This document shows, piece by piece, positions 15,624 through 25,280 of a stretch of DNA of 64,000 nucleotides. The stretch's first letter is position 1. Each line of letters starts with the position of its first letter. The stretch comes from Hyphomicrobiales bacterium. GTDB lineage: Bacteria; Pseudomonadota; Alphaproteobacteria; Rhizobiales; Beijerinckiaceae. A model generated the notes under the pieces. That model saw nothing but the letters and a program-made list of their open reading frames with translations, was not told the origin of the DNA and made no database searches. The stretch lies in contig UCLR01000045.1 in assembly GCA_900473415.1 (NCBI GenBank), positions 124,001 to 188,000 on the forward strand. The letters run 5' to 3'. A program made the position numbers and the translations under genes.

Positions 15624-16703
15624 GTGAGCGGCGATACAGCCTTCCTGGATGGCGGCGGCGAAATGGCCGCTGCCATCCGGGGCTATGAATGGGGGGCAAC
15701 TCCGCTCGGGCCGATCGGTGCGTGGCCTGTCGCCCTGAAGACGGCCGTCGGCATGATGGTCAACTCCCGGTTCCCCAAATGCATCGTCTGGGGCCCGGAG
15801 CTCATCACCATCCACAACGACGCCTTCCGCTCCATCCTCGGCGACAAGCCACCCGCGCTCGGGCGGCCGTTCAACGAGGTCTGGTCGGAGGTCTGGGACG
15901 AGATCGCTCCGATCGCCGCGAAGGCACTCGCCGGCGAAGCGACCTTCATCGAGAACTTCCCGCTCACCATCAATCGCTACGGCCATCCCGAGGAGGCCTG
16001 GTTCACCTTCTGCTACAGCCCGATTCGCGACGAATCCGGCCGGGTCCTCGGCATGATCGACACGGTGATGGAAACGACCGGCCAGATGCAGGCCGAGCGC
16101 AACAGCCGCCTGCTCAACACCGAACTCGCCCACCGCATGAAGAACACGATGGCTATGATCGCAGCGATCGCCAGCCAGACCTTCCGCTCGGCGGAGACGC
16201 TGCAGCAGGCGCAGTCGGTCCTCAGTGAGCGCATCGCCACGCTTGGCGAGGCGCATTCGCTCCTGACGCAGTCGAGCTGGAGCAGCGCGCCAATCCAGGC
16301 CGTTGTGGAAGGGGCGCTGAACCCGCATCGCTCGGGTCTCGGCACGTTGCGTGTCGCGGGGCCCCCGCTGCAATTGCCGGCCGATCAGGCGATGACGCTG
16401 GCGCTCGCGGTCAACGAGCTCGCGACCAATGCCGTCAAATACGGCTCGCTTTCGGTCGAGGCCGGGGAGGTTGCGATCGGCTGGACGACCGGCCGGCCGA
16501 ACAGCGACGACACCTTTCGATTCCATTGGGTGGAGAGCGGCGGGCCGCGGGTGACCAAGCCGGATCGCCAGGGCTTCGGCTCGCGGCTGGTCGAGCGCGT
16601 GATGGCGCAGACGTTCCACGGCGAGGTCGAACTAGACTACCGGCCGGAAGGGCTTCGCTACGTGCTCGCCACGACGATGGCACATATTGCGCCGCGCGAG
16701 TGA
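15624..16703 (+). CDS. PAS-HWE family sensor histidine kinase
   Basis: A 359-residue soluble kinase. Residues about 20-150 form a PAS domain (CIVWGPELITIHNDAFRSIL to YSPIRDESGRVLGMIDTVM). The phospho-acceptor region ELAHRMKNTMAMIAAIASQT has His at about 173, followed by the N-box LAVNELATNAVKYGSLS and the WVE triplet in FHWVESGGP, which define the HWE family typical of rhizobia. The start is GTG at 15624 with GGAG 10 nt upstream. No response regulator is adjacent, so the partner is unknown. Signal input is probably light, redox or a small ligand at the PAS domain. Confidence 0.88.
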   Translation: MSGDTAFLDGGGEMAAAIRGYEWGATPLGPIGAWPVALKTAVGMMVNSRFPKCIVWGPELITIHNDAFRSILGDKPPALGRPFNEVWSEVWDEIAPIAAKALAGEATFIENFPLTINRYGHPEEAWFTFCYSPIRDESGRVLGMIDTVMETTGQMQAERNSRLLNTELAHRMKNTMAMIAAIASQTFRSAETLQQAQSVLSERIATLGEAHSLLTQSSWSSAPIQAVVEGALNPHRSGLGTLRVAGPPLQLPADQAMTLALAVNELATNAVKYGSLSVEAGEVAIGWTTGRPNSDDTFRFHWVESGGPRVTKPDRQGFGSRLVERVMAQTFHGEVELDYRPEGLRYVLATTMAHIAPRE

Positions 16704-16744
16704 TCGGTCCGCCTTGGCGATTGATCGCCGGCCATGACGACCAG

Positions 16745-16775
16745 GACCCAGGCTTTCGCTTGGGTCTTTTTTCTT
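16745..16775 (+). terminator. intrinsic terminator after the HWE kinase
   Basis: GACCCA (16745-16750) pairs with TGGGTC (16761-16766), extended by GC/GC, and is followed by TTTTTTCTTTC. Placement 40 nt past the kinase stop makes it that gene's terminator. Confidence 0.85.
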
Positions 16776-16853
16776 TCTGCCGCCCTTCACCTGCTCGCTG
16801 GACTTGCAGCGGCGCCGGCGCAAAACTGAGGCGCTGACGCAAGGAGAGGCGAC

Positions 16854-17261
16854 ATGACCGACCGCGTTGCGATCCAGACCTTGATCCAGAGCGCCTATCA
16901 GGCGCGCATGCAAGGCGACCTCGACAAGGTGATGTCCTATTTTCATCCCGAGTGCCGTTTTCATCTGATGGGCGCGCCCGAGGAGGCGGAGGCCTGCCGG
17001 CCGCAATCCGGCCGCGAGGCGGTCCGCGAGCACATGGCGGGCCTGATCAAGACCTTCGCCTTCTCAAAATTCGAGATGCTCGACCTCATCGTCGAAGGAG
17101 ATCGCGTGGCACACCGCTGGCGCGCCGACGTTACGTTCATCCCGACCGGGCGGACGCAGAATTTCGAGGCGCTGGACATCGTCGTCCTGGAGGACGGCAA
17201 GGTGCGTGACATCACCCAGTTCACCGATACGGCGAGCGTGATGCGGCTGGGCGCACCCTGA
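16854..17261 (+). CDS. SnoaL-like / NTF2-fold protein
   Basis: A 135-residue protein of the nuclear transport factor 2 / SnoaL superfamily: the N-terminal helix with IQTLIQSAYQARMQGDLDKV, the strand MSYFHPECRFHLMGAP, and the C-terminal sheet DRVAHRWRADVTFIPTG to VRDITQFTDT. Such proteins include ketosteroid isomerases, hydroxylases and many uncharacterised members. Which of these applies cannot be told. GGAGAGG precedes the ATG. Monocistronic by context. Confidence 0.75.
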   Translation: MTDRVAIQTLIQSAYQARMQGDLDKVMSYFHPECRFHLMGAPEEAEACRPQSGREAVREHMAGLIKTFAFSKFEMLDLIVEGDRVAHRWRADVTFIPTGRTQNFEALDIVVLEDGKVRDITQFTDTASVMRLGAP

Positions 17262-17362
17262 CCCCGCACCCTCATCGTTTGCATCACCGCTTTCGATTTG
17301 CGTGCGGCGCGGCAACCGTTAGGTTCGCCGCGTCGTTTCGTTGAGAGCTTACCCTGCCCGTC

Positions 17363-18211
17363 ATGAACATCCTGTCGATCCAGTCGCATGTCGCCTATGG
17401 CCATGTCGGCAACGCCTCCGCCGTCTTCCCGATGCAGCGCCTCGGCGTCGAGGTCTGGCCGATCCATACGGTCCAGTTCTCGAACCACACCGGCTACGGC
17501 GCCTGGAAGGGCAGGGTCTTCGACGGCGGCATGATTGACGAGGTGATGGAGGGAATCGCCGAGCGCGGCGTGCTGACGTCCTGCGACGGCGTGCTCTCAG
17601 GCTATATGGGCTCCGCCGATATCGGCCATGCCATCCTCTCCGCGGTGGAGCGGGTGCGGGCGGCCAATCCGAAGGCGCTCTATTGCTGCGATCCCGTGAT
17701 CGGCGATGTCGGGCGCGGTGTCTTCGTGCGGCCGGGCATCCCCGAATTCATGCGCGAGCAGGCGGTGCCGGCCGCCGACATCGTGACGCCGAACCAGTTC
17801 GAGCTGGAGCTGCTCACCGATATCGAGATCAAGACCATCGCCGATGCCCACCGGGCCGTCGAGGCGCTGCGCGATGCGGGTCCGAAGGTCGTGATGGTGA
17901 CTTCGCTGGCAACCGAGGAGACCCCAGCGGATTCCATCGACCTGATGGCGGTGGACGCCAAGGGTAGTTGGCGGGTGCGCACGCCGAAGCTCGACGTCAG
18001 CGTCAATGGCGCGGGCGATGCGATCGCGGCACTGTTCTTCACCCATTTTCTGCGCGACGAGTCCGCCGCCTCGGCGCTCTCGAAGGCCTCGTCCTCGATC
18101 TATGGCCTCCTCAAGCGCACCAAGGAGGCAGGCTCCCGCGAGATCCTGACCGTGGCGGCGCAGGACGAGTTTGTCACACCGAGCCACGTCTTCGTGCCGG
18201 AAGCGATCTGA
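17363..18211 (+). CDS. pdxY: pyridoxal kinase PdxY
   Basis: Phosphorylates pyridoxal to pyridoxal 5'-phosphate in vitamin B6 salvage. The 282-residue length fits the family. The N-terminal MNILSIQSHVAYGHVGNASA with QFSNHTGYG binds substrate. VTPNQFELELLT and the anion-hole motif VNGAGDAIAALFFTHFL, with the catalytic Asp of GAGD, are intact. The enzyme is cytosolic. Its stop precedes the next ATG by 8 nt, so it shares a transcript with the nuclease-like gene. Confidence 0.93.
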   Translation: MNILSIQSHVAYGHVGNASAVFPMQRLGVEVWPIHTVQFSNHTGYGAWKGRVFDGGMIDEVMEGIAERGVLTSCDGVLSGYMGSADIGHAILSAVERVRAANPKALYCCDPVIGDVGRGVFVRPGIPEFMREQAVPAADIVTPNQFELELLTDIEIKTIADAHRAVEALRDAGPKVVMVTSLATEETPADSIDLMAVDAKGSWRVRTPKLDVSVNGAGDAIAALFFTHFLRDESAASALSKASSSIYGLLKRTKEAGSREILTVAAQDEFVTPSHVFVPEAI

Positions 18212-18219
18212 GCTTCGCG

Positions 18220-19335
18220 ATGAAGCTGCGCGTCGGGACCTTCAACGTCGAGAACCTGCTGACGCGGCATCGCTTCGAGCCGGGCGGGCGCACGGAGACG
18301 GCGGCGGCGATGTCGCTGTTCCATTTCCCGCGCGCCGATGAGCGCGATGCCGTGGAGCGTTCGCTCGCGGTCGCGCTGGAGGATGACAAGCGCCAGATGA
18401 CGGCGCTCGCCATCGCCGAGGCACAGGCCGATCTGTGGATGCTGCAGGAGGTCGACTCGCTGGCGAGCCTGCAGGCCTTCTTTGCCAATTACGTCCACCG
18501 CATCGCCGATCACCGCTACGGCCATTTCACGCTGATCGACGGCAATGACCGGCGCGATATCGACATCGGCTTCGCCGCAAGGCGGGATCTGTTCGGGGAG
18601 GGGCAGGTCAATGTCCGTTCGCACAAAGACCTGACCTTCGCCGAGGCCGGCGTGCATGACCGGGAACTCGCGATGCTCGGCATCGGGCCGCATGGCAAGA
18701 TCTTCGCCCGCGACTGCCTGGAGATCGAGCTCTCCTTCGGCGGCCGGCGGCTTTCGCTGTTCGGCTGCCATTTCAAGTCCATGAACAACGGGCGCGACGA
18801 CGGGCGGGGGATGACGCTGCCGGTGCGGCGGGCCGAGGCGCGGGCGGTGAAATGGCTGATTAAGCAGCGTTTCGGTGGCGGCTGGCGCGACGCAAACTGG
18901 ATCGTGCTCGGCGATCTCAACGGTTATCGCCATAGCCTCGGGCCATTGGCAGAACCGGTCGACGAGGGCGCGAGTGGCATTGAGCCGCTGCTCGACGATT
19001 TTGCCGTCGATCCGATGCAGACCCTACCGGAGCATGAGCGCTGGACGCATTTCCGGCGCTACTGGTCGGACGAGCAGCAGAGGCTGGTCGACAGCCATAT
19101 GCCGCTCGACCACATCCTGCTCTCGCCCTCGCTCGCGGGCGCGAACCCGGAGCCCGCGATGCGGCTGATCCGGCGCGGCCTGCCTTACCGCGTGCCACTC
19201 GACCCACGCGCTCCCGACCGCTCGATGGCGAAGCTCGCGACCTGCGCCGATCGCTATCCGCGCGTCGGCTGGGACAGGCCGAAGGCTTCCGACCATTGCC
19301 CGGTCACGATCGATCTCGACATTCCGGCAGGATAG
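18220..19335 (+). CDS. endonuclease/exonuclease/phosphatase family protein
   Basis: A 371-residue EEP-fold protein. Visible active-site motifs: MKLRVGTFNVENLL (Asn of the metal site), LWMLQEVDS (Glu), GCHFKS (His), VLGDLNGY (Asp and Asn) and the terminal SDHCPVTIDL (Asp and His). All key residues are present, so it should be a metal-dependent phosphodiesterase, but DNA, sphingomyelin or other substrates cannot be separated. No signal peptide. The ATG at 18220 follows pdxY by 8 nt, and PhzF follows by 5 nt: a tight run from pdxY to the Nudix gene. Confidence 0.85.
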   Translation: MKLRVGTFNVENLLTRHRFEPGGRTETAAAMSLFHFPRADERDAVERSLAVALEDDKRQMTALAIAEAQADLWMLQEVDSLASLQAFFANYVHRIADHRYGHFTLIDGNDRRDIDIGFAARRDLFGEGQVNVRSHKDLTFAEAGVHDRELAMLGIGPHGKIFARDCLEIELSFGGRRLSLFGCHFKSMNNGRDDGRGMTLPVRRAEARAVKWLIKQRFGGGWRDANWIVLGDLNGYRHSLGPLAEPVDEGASGIEPLLDDFAVDPMQTLPEHERWTHFRRYWSDEQQRLVDSHMPLDHILLSPSLAGANPEPAMRLIRRGLPYRVPLDPRAPDRSMAKLATCADRYPRVGWDRPKASDHCPVTIDLDIPAG

Positions 19336-19340
19336 ATCCG

Positions 19341-20240
19341 ATGAAACGCCGCTTCATTACGCTCGACGTCTTCACCACCCGGCGCCATGCCGGCAATCCG
19401 CTGGCTGTGGTGGTGCAGTCGGAGGGGCTCGACACCGAGGCCATGCAGGCCATCGCGAAGGAATTCAACCTATCCGAGACGGTCTTCGTCGCGCCGCCGG
19501 AGAAGCCGGAACACCGCGCGTCCATCCGCATCTTCACGCCGGGCGGCGAATTGCCTTTCGCTGGTCATCCGACCGTCGGCACGGCGGTTTGGCTCGCGCT
19601 CAGCGACGAGGCCGGCGGAGAGCCGGCCGACATGCTTGTGCTGGAGGAGAAGGTCGGCCCGGTCTCCTGTGCGGTCTCGATAAAGGGCAGCCATGCGGGG
19701 CATGCGACCTTCACCCTTCCGCGGCTGCCCGAGCAGATCGAGCAGCCCGTCGCGGATGCGTCGTTGGCTGAAGCGCTCGGGCTCGATCCGGCCGATCTCG
19801 GCTTCGACGCGCACCGGCCGAGCCTTTTCTCCGCCGGCGTCGCGTATACGACCGTGCCCGTCACCAGCCGCGAGGCGGTGGCCCGCGCAAAGGTGGCGGG
19901 TGCCTTCGAGCGCATCATGGCGGCGACACCGAACGGCAACGCCTTCGTCTATTGCCGAGAGACCGCCGAAGTGGGGCACCACTATCATGCGCGCATGTTC
20001 TGGCCGGGGTCGGGGATCGTCGAGGACCCTGCGACGGGTAGCGCGGTTGCGGCCTTCGCCGGCGCGATCGTGGCCTATGACAAGCCGGAGGATGGCGACC
20101 ATCGCCTCGTCATCGAGCAGGGTTACGAGATGGGCCGGCCTTCGCAGATCACGCTGGAGCTGAGTGTCCGCGGCGGCATGCTCGCCTCGGCGCGGATCGG
20201 CGGTTCGGCGATCGTGGTCAGCGAGGGTATTCTGCTGTGA
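19341..20240 (+). CDS. PhzF family isomerase-like protein
   Basis: A 299-residue PhzF/DAPEP-like protein with the two-lobed fold. The N-lobe has VFTTRRHAGNPLAVVV and the family Glu in FNLSETVFV; the phosphate-binding GELPFAGHPTVGTA follows, and the C-lobe carries EDPATGSAVAAFAGAIV. PhzF isomerises a phenazine precursor, but most homologues have unknown substrates and no phenazine genes are here. It overlaps the Nudix start by 4 nt. Confidence 0.85.
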   Translation: MKRRFITLDVFTTRRHAGNPLAVVVQSEGLDTEAMQAIAKEFNLSETVFVAPPEKPEHRASIRIFTPGGELPFAGHPTVGTAVWLALSDEAGGEPADMLVLEEKVGPVSCAVSIKGSHAGHATFTLPRLPEQIEQPVADASLAEALGLDPADLGFDAHRPSLFSAGVAYTTVPVTSREAVARAKVAGAFERIMAATPNGNAFVYCRETAEVGHHYHARMFWPGSGIVEDPATGSAVAAFAGAIVAYDKPEDGDHRLVIEQGYEMGRPSQITLELSVRGGMLASARIGGSAIVVSEGILL

Positions 20241-20959
20241 GCGGAGATGTCGCGGACGGCACGATCGTCCGGATTTCCCGCGTCGATGCGCGGGTCGAGG
20301 CCTATGACTGGGCTTTCGCGCGCGAGGATGCGGAGGGCATCGTGGCCCATTGGGCGAAGATCAGCGCGGGCAAGCCCGCCATGTTCAACGGCCGCATCAT
20401 GCTGCAGCACCGCGCCGCGATCCGCGACGGCGTGTTCGAGGCCGGCTATTTCGAGACCGACTATGCCGCCTTCATGACCTGGCGCGATGCCGGCCATCCC
20501 GGCCCGGTCATCCGCAACGGCTTCGCCATGGCGGCGCTGCGGGCGAGCGACGGCGCGTTCCTGTGCGGAAAGATGGGCGGGCACACCGCCAATGCCGGCA
20601 AGGTCTATTTCGCCGCGGGGACGCCGGATCGCGAGGATGTCCGCCCCGACGGCACGCTCGATCTGGCGGGCAGCGTTACGCGCGAACTCGGCGAGGAGAC
20701 CGGGCTGCGGCTCGACGAACTGAGCGTGGGCGAGGGCTGGACTGCCGTCATCGAGCAAGGCCGCATCGCCTTCATGCGTGAGGTGGGCATCGACCTGCCG
20801 GCGGAGGAGGCACGCGCGCTGATGCTGGGGCGGATGAAGGAGCTCGAAGAAGAGGAGCTCTCCGACATTGTCGTCATCCGCAGCCTGGTCGATACGCAGG
20901 CGCATGACATGCCGGTCTTCATGCGGCGCTATCTCGCACATATCTTTGACGGCAACTGA
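20237..20959 (+). CDS. Nudix hydrolase
   Basis: A 240-residue hydrolase with a Nudix core. The REUxEExGU part of the Nudix box is intact as RELGEETGL (about residues 150-158), preceded by FAAGTPDREDV. The N-terminal 90 residues (AYDWAFAREDAEGIVAHWAK) are an extra domain seen in a rhizobial subgroup. Nudix enzymes cleave nucleoside diphosphates linked to another moiety; the substrate is unknown. The start is a GTG overlapping the PhzF stop. Confidence 0.85.
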   Translation: MSGDVADGTIVRISRVDARVEAYDWAFAREDAEGIVAHWAKISAGKPAMFNGRIMLQHRAAIRDGVFEAGYFETDYAAFMTWRDAGHPGPVIRNGFAMAALRASDGAFLCGKMGGHTANAGKVYFAAGTPDREDVRPDGTLDLAGSVTRELGEETGLRLDELSVGEGWTAVIEQGRIAFMREVGIDLPAEEARALMLGRMKELEEEELSDIVVIRSLVDTQAHDMPVFMRRYLAHIFDGN

Positions 20960-20987
20960 CCCTGTCCGTCCTCCCGAAAGCGAAGCG

Positions 20988-23075
20988 ATGACCTCTCCTG
21001 AGACGATCCATCCCGAGGCTCTTCCCCTGCCGGCCGAGAACCCCTTCGCGGCCCGCTGGGAGACGCCCTTTCGCCTTCCGCCCTTCGCGGATATCCGCCC
21101 CGAGCATGTCCGGCCCGCTTTCGATGCCGCGCTCGCCAAGCACAAGGACGAGATCGCGGCGATCGTCGCGGACAAGGCGGTGGCCGACTTCGCCAACACC
21201 ATCGAGGCGCTGGAGCGGGCGGGGAGGGCGCTCTCCCGCGTCGGCGGCGTGTTCTACAACCTGACCGGCGCCGACACGAACGAGGCGCTGCAGGCGATCG
21301 AGCGCGAGATGTCGCCGATCACCTCCCGGCACTGGTCGGCGATCATGATGGATGAAGGGCTCTTCGCCCGCGTCGATGCGGTCAACGCGAAGCGCGACAC
21401 GCTCGGGCTCAATGCCGAGCAGGCGCGGCTGCTGGAGCGCAGTTACAAGGGCTTCATCCGCTCGGGCGCCAAGCTGAACTCAGAGGACAAGAAGCGGCTC
21501 GCCGCGATCAACGAGCGGCTGGCGGCGCTCGGCACCCAGTTCAGCCAGAACGTCCTGAAGGACGAATCGTCCTATGCGCTGTTCATCGCGGACGAGGCTG
21601 GGCTGTCAGGCCTTCCCGAGTTCCTGAAGGCAGCGATGGCGCGGGCGGCCGCCGACCGCGGCAAGTCGGGCCAGCATGCGGTGACGCTGTCGCGCTCGAT
21701 CATCGAGCCGTTCCTGACCTTCTCGACGCGCCGCGACCTGCGCGAGGAAGCCTTCATCGCCTGGAGCAAGCGCGGCGAGAACGGCGGCGAAAGCGACAAC
21801 CGCGCCATCGTCGCCGAGATGGTGAAGCTCCGGGCCGAGAAGGCGAAGCTGCTCGGCTATGCGACCTTCGCCCATTTCAAGCTCGACGACGCCATGGCGA
21901 AGACCCCCGAGCATGTGCGCGACCTGCTGGAGCTGGTCTGGAAGCCCGCCAAGGCGCGCGCGACCCGCGAGGCTGCCGATCTCGCGGCGCTGGCGCAGGA
22001 CGAGGGCGAGAATGGACCGATCCGCCCCTGGGATTGGCGGCACTATGCCGAGAAGGTGCGGCAGAAGACCTATGCGCTCGATGAGGCGGTGCTGAAGCCC
22101 TATCTCCAGCTCGATCGGGTTCGTCAGGCCGCCTTCGATGTCGCGGGCAAGCTCTTCGGGCTGGCCTTCGCCGAGCGGCCCGAGCTTGCGGGCTACCACC
22201 CCGATGTCCGCATCTTCGAGGTGACGGAGGCTGCGAGCGGGCGCCATATCGGCCTCTTCCTCGGCGATTATTTCGCCCGGCCATCGAAGCGTTCCGGCGC
22301 CTGGATGAGCGCCTTCCGCGGCCAGCGCAAGCTCGACGGGGAAACCCGGCCGCTCATCGTCAATGTCTGCAACTTCGCCAAGCCGGCGGAAGGCAAGCAG
22401 GCGCTGCTCTCGCTCGACGAGGCGCGCACGCTCTTCCACGAGTTCGGCCATGCGTTGCACGGGCTGCTCTCGGACGTGACCTATGGCTCGCTCGCGGGCA
22501 CAGCGGTGGCGCGCGATTTCGTGGAGCTGCCTTCGCAGCTCTACGAGCACTGGTTCCTGACGCGCGAGGTGATGCGCGACTATTGCCGCCATGCCGAGAC
22601 GGGCGAGCCCATCCCCGAGGCGTTGATCGAGAAGATCGAGAAGGCGCAGACCTTCAACCAGGGCTTCGCCACGGTAGAGTACACCTCCTCGGCGTTGGTC
22701 GATCTTGCCTTCCATTCGCTGGAGGAGCCGGCCGAGATCGATCCACTCGTCTTCGAGGCGGCGGAGCTCGCACGCATCGGCATGCCGGCCGAGATCATCA
22801 TGCGCCACCGCACGCCGCATTTCACCCATGTCTTCTCGGGCGACGGCTATTCGGCGGGCTATTACAGCTATCTCTGGTCGGAGGTGATGGACGCCGACGC
22901 CTTCAACGCCTTCACCGAGACGGGCGACGTCTTTTCGCCCGCCCTGGCGGAGAAGCTTAAGCAATACATCTATTCCGCCGGCGACACCCGCGAGGCCGCT
23001 GAAGCCTATACGCTCTTCCGTGGTCGGCTGCCGACGCCGGATGCGCTGCTGGAGAAGCGGGGGCTGGCGGCCTGA
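20988..23075 (+). CDS. M3 family metallopeptidase (oligopeptidase A / Dcp type)
   Basis: A 695-residue zinc peptidase of the thimet oligopeptidase family that degrades short peptides in the cytoplasm. The zinc motif HEFGHALHGLLS is at about residues 482-493, with the third ligand Glu in the ARDFVELPSQLYEHW region and the substrate-binding GDGYSAGYYSYLWSEV near the C-terminus. The whole-protein layout matches peptidyl-dipeptidase Dcp and PrlC. The start is taken at the ATG at 20988, 28 nt after the Nudix stop. Confidence 0.93.
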   Translation: MTSPETIHPEALPLPAENPFAARWETPFRLPPFADIRPEHVRPAFDAALAKHKDEIAAIVADKAVADFANTIEALERAGRALSRVGGVFYNLTGADTNEALQAIEREMSPITSRHWSAIMMDEGLFARVDAVNAKRDTLGLNAEQARLLERSYKGFIRSGAKLNSEDKKRLAAINERLAALGTQFSQNVLKDESSYALFIADEAGLSGLPEFLKAAMARAAADRGKSGQHAVTLSRSIIEPFLTFSTRRDLREEAFIAWSKRGENGGESDNRAIVAEMVKLRAEKAKLLGYATFAHFKLDDAMAKTPEHVRDLLELVWKPAKARATREAADLAALAQDEGENGPIRPWDWRHYAEKVRQKTYALDEAVLKPYLQLDRVRQAAFDVAGKLFGLAFAERPELAGYHPDVRIFEVTEAASGRHIGLFLGDYFARPSKRSGAWMSAFRGQRKLDGETRPLIVNVCNFAKPAEGKQALLSLDEARTLFHEFGHALHGLLSDVTYGSLAGTAVARDFVELPSQLYEHWFLTREVMRDYCRHAETGEPIPEALIEKIEKAQTFNQGFATVEYTSSALVDLAFHSLEEPAEIDPLVFEAAELARIGMPAEIIMRHRTPHFTHVFSGDGYSAGYYSYLWSEVMDADAFNAFTETGDVFSPALAEKLKQYIYSAGDTREAAEAYTLFRGRLPTPDALLEKRGLAA

Positions 23076-23136
23076 TTTCACACATCATGGACGTTCTTTC
23101 TGTTGCCCGGTATTTTTCGGGCAGCGGGGGGACGTC

Positions 23137-24873
23137 ATGGCGGCTACGAGCATCAAGCCCGGCTTTGTCGAGCTCTACACTCCCAAGCTTCTGACCGTCC
23201 TGCGGGAGGGCTATGGCCTTGACCATCTCAAGGCCGATGCGATTTCCGGGCTGACGGTCGCCATCGTCGCCCTGCCGCTCTCCATGGCGATCGCGATCGC
23301 CTCGGGCGTCACGCCAGATCGGGGGCTCTACACCTCGATCATCGGCGGCTTCATTGTCTCGGCGCTGGGCGGAAGCCGCTTCCAGATCGGCGGGCCGGCC
23401 GGCGCCTTCATCGTGCTCGTCGCGGCCTGCGTGGCGCAGCATGGGCTCGATGGGCTGCTGCTCGCCACCTTCCTCTCGGGCCTGATGCTGGCGGCGGTCG
23501 GACTGCTCGGCCTCGGCACCTTCATCAAATACATTCCCTATCCGGTCACTGTCGGGTTCACGGCCGGCATCGCGGTCATCATCTTCGCCAGTCAGATCAA
23601 GGACCTCCTCGGGCTGACCCTGGCCCATGAGCCGGGGCCGCTCTTGCCGAAGTTGGAAGCGCTCGCCGGGGCGCTGCCAACCACGAGCACGGCCGCGATC
23701 ATCGTCACCGCCGTCACCATCGGCCACATCCTGCTGCTGCGCCATCTGCGCCCGCACTGGCCGGCCTTCATCATCGCGGTCACGGTTGCGGCCGCGGCGG
23801 TCGCCGTGACGGGGGCGCCGGTCGAGACGATCGGAACGCGCTTCGGCGGCATCCCGCAGACGCTGCCGCTGCCGCAGCTGCCGGCGATTTCCTGGGCGAC
23901 GGTCGTGGCAGTGCTGCCGAACGCACTCTCCTTCACGCTGCTCGGCTGCATCGAGAGCCTGCTGTCAGCGGTGGTGGCGGATTCGATGACCGGCCGGCGG
24001 CACCGTTCCAATTGCGAGCTGGTGGCGCAGGGCCTTGCCAACATCGCCTCGCCGCTGTTCGGCGGCTTCTGCGTCACCGGCAATATCGCGCGGACCGCCA
24101 CCAATGTGCGCGCGGGCGCCCGCGGGCCGGTCTCGGGCATGCTGCACTCGGTCTTCCTGCTGCTGTTCATGCTCGTGGCGGCGCCGCTCGCCTCCTACAT
24201 TCCGTTGGCGGCGCTTGCCGGCGTTCTCGCGATCGTGGCCTGGAACATGGCCGAGAAGCATGAGTTCGCGACGCTGATCCGCGCCTCCCGCGGCGATGCC
24301 GTCGTGCTGCTGATCACGTTCCTGCTGGTGATCTTCGTCGACCTGAGCACGGGCATCGTCGCCGGCTTCGTCGTCAGCGCGCTGCTCTTCCTGCACCGCA
24401 TGGCGCAGTCGGTCGCCGTCGAGAACGGCCTGCCGATGATGGACGAGGACAGGCCGGACACGGTCAACGGCAACGGGCGCACGCCTTACAACGCGGTGCC
24501 GGCGACCGATCCCGACGTCGTGGTGGTGCGGATTTCGGGCGCCTTCTTCTTCGGCGCGGCGGCGGCGGTCGGTGCGGCGCTCGACCGGATCGGCGAGGCG
24601 CCCAAGACCTACGTCGTCGATCTCTCGGCGGTCTCCCTGCTCGATTCGACCGGCGCGGCGACGCTCGAGAGCTTCGTGCGCAAGGCCAATCGGCGGGGCG
24701 TGATCGTCCAGATCGCCGGGGCGACGCGGGCCGTGCGCCGTACGCTGCTCGTTCACGGTATCAGGCGGCCGCGAGTGCGCTTCATCTCGTCGGTGGCCGA
24801 GGCTGTCGCTGCCGGCCACGCACGGGCGGGGCGAGACGATCCGGCGGGTGAGGCGAAACCTCAGCCCGGATAG
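23137..24873 (+). CDS. SulP family anion transporter with STAS domain
   Basis: A 578-residue inner-membrane SLC26/SulP carrier: about 12-14 helices (residues about 30-430), including AISGLTVAIVALPLSMAIAI and the FQIGGPAGAFIVL loop, followed by a cytoplasmic STAS domain (about 465-555, VVVRISGAFFFGAAAAVGAA, then SLLDSTGAATLESF). Substrates in the family include sulfate, bicarbonate and dicarboxylates; here it is not evident. The ATG at 23137 follows the M3 peptidase by 61 nt. It overlaps the convergent lipoprotein gene by 13 nt. Confidence 0.9.
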   Translation: MAATSIKPGFVELYTPKLLTVLREGYGLDHLKADAISGLTVAIVALPLSMAIAIASGVTPDRGLYTSIIGGFIVSALGGSRFQIGGPAGAFIVLVAACVAQHGLDGLLLATFLSGLMLAAVGLLGLGTFIKYIPYPVTVGFTAGIAVIIFASQIKDLLGLTLAHEPGPLLPKLEALAGALPTTSTAAIIVTAVTIGHILLLRHLRPHWPAFIIAVTVAAAAVAVTGAPVETIGTRFGGIPQTLPLPQLPAISWATVVAVLPNALSFTLLGCIESLLSAVVADSMTGRRHRSNCELVAQGLANIASPLFGGFCVTGNIARTATNVRAGARGPVSGMLHSVFLLLFMLVAAPLASYIPLAALAGVLAIVAWNMAEKHEFATLIRASRGDAVVLLITFLLVIFVDLSTGIVAGFVVSALLFLHRMAQSVAVENGLPMMDEDRPDTVNGNGRTPYNAVPATDPDVVVVRISGAFFFGAAAAVGAALDRIGEAPKTYVVDLSAVSLLDSTGAATLESFVRKANRRGVIVQIAGATRAVRRTLLVHGIRRPRVRFISSVAEAVAAGHARAGRDDPAGEAKPQPG

Positions 24874-25199
24874 CCGAACCGTGCCTTGGTCGCGTGGAGC
24901 TGGCTGGTCGCGCCGGCCTCGTTGCCGGCCGTGCAGCTGGTGCGGGCGCGTGCGATCTCGGCGCTGACGCGGTCGTGGACGCTCTTCGTCGTGTGGCCGG
25001 TGGCGAGGTCGTTGTCGATCACCGCCTGGAAGCGGTCGACTTCGCCGGCACAACCCGTGCCGCTCGGCATGTGGAAGGTGCTGGGCGTCACGCCGGGAGC
25101 GGCCTGTTCAGGCGCCGGGGCGGGAGGGGCGCTGGCCGTCGGGGTCTGGCAGGCCGAAAGCAGTACGGCGGCGAGTGCGAGGACGGGCAGGTGACGCAT
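24861..25199 (-). CDS. small lipoprotein, unknown function
   Basis: A 112-residue predicted lipoprotein: signal MRHLPVLALAAVLLSAC with a lipobox (LLSAC, Cys17), then a Pro/Ala-rich spacer and a helical domain with a cysteine pair (GCAGEVDRFQAVIDND, and ARTSCTAGNEAG). Likely anchored in the envelope. No family recognised. The 3' end overlaps the end of the SulP gene on the other strand. Confidence 0.75.
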   Translation of the reverse strand: MRHLPVLALAAVLLSACQTPTASAPPAPAPEQAAPGVTPSTFHMPSGTGCAGEVDRFQAVIDNDLATGHTTKSVHDRVSAEIARARTSCTAGNEAGATSQLHATKARFGYPG

Positions 25200-25280
25200 C
25201 GGAATGCTCCGCGGATGCAAGACGATGCGACGATGTCTGATTCTCGCGGCCGGCGAAATCGCGCGCTACGCGGCCGCCGG

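Noticed and set aside
23108..23128. GCCCGGTATTTTTCGGGC as an intrinsic terminator
   Set aside because: The stem is only 5 bp and the T-run is in the loop, not after the stem.
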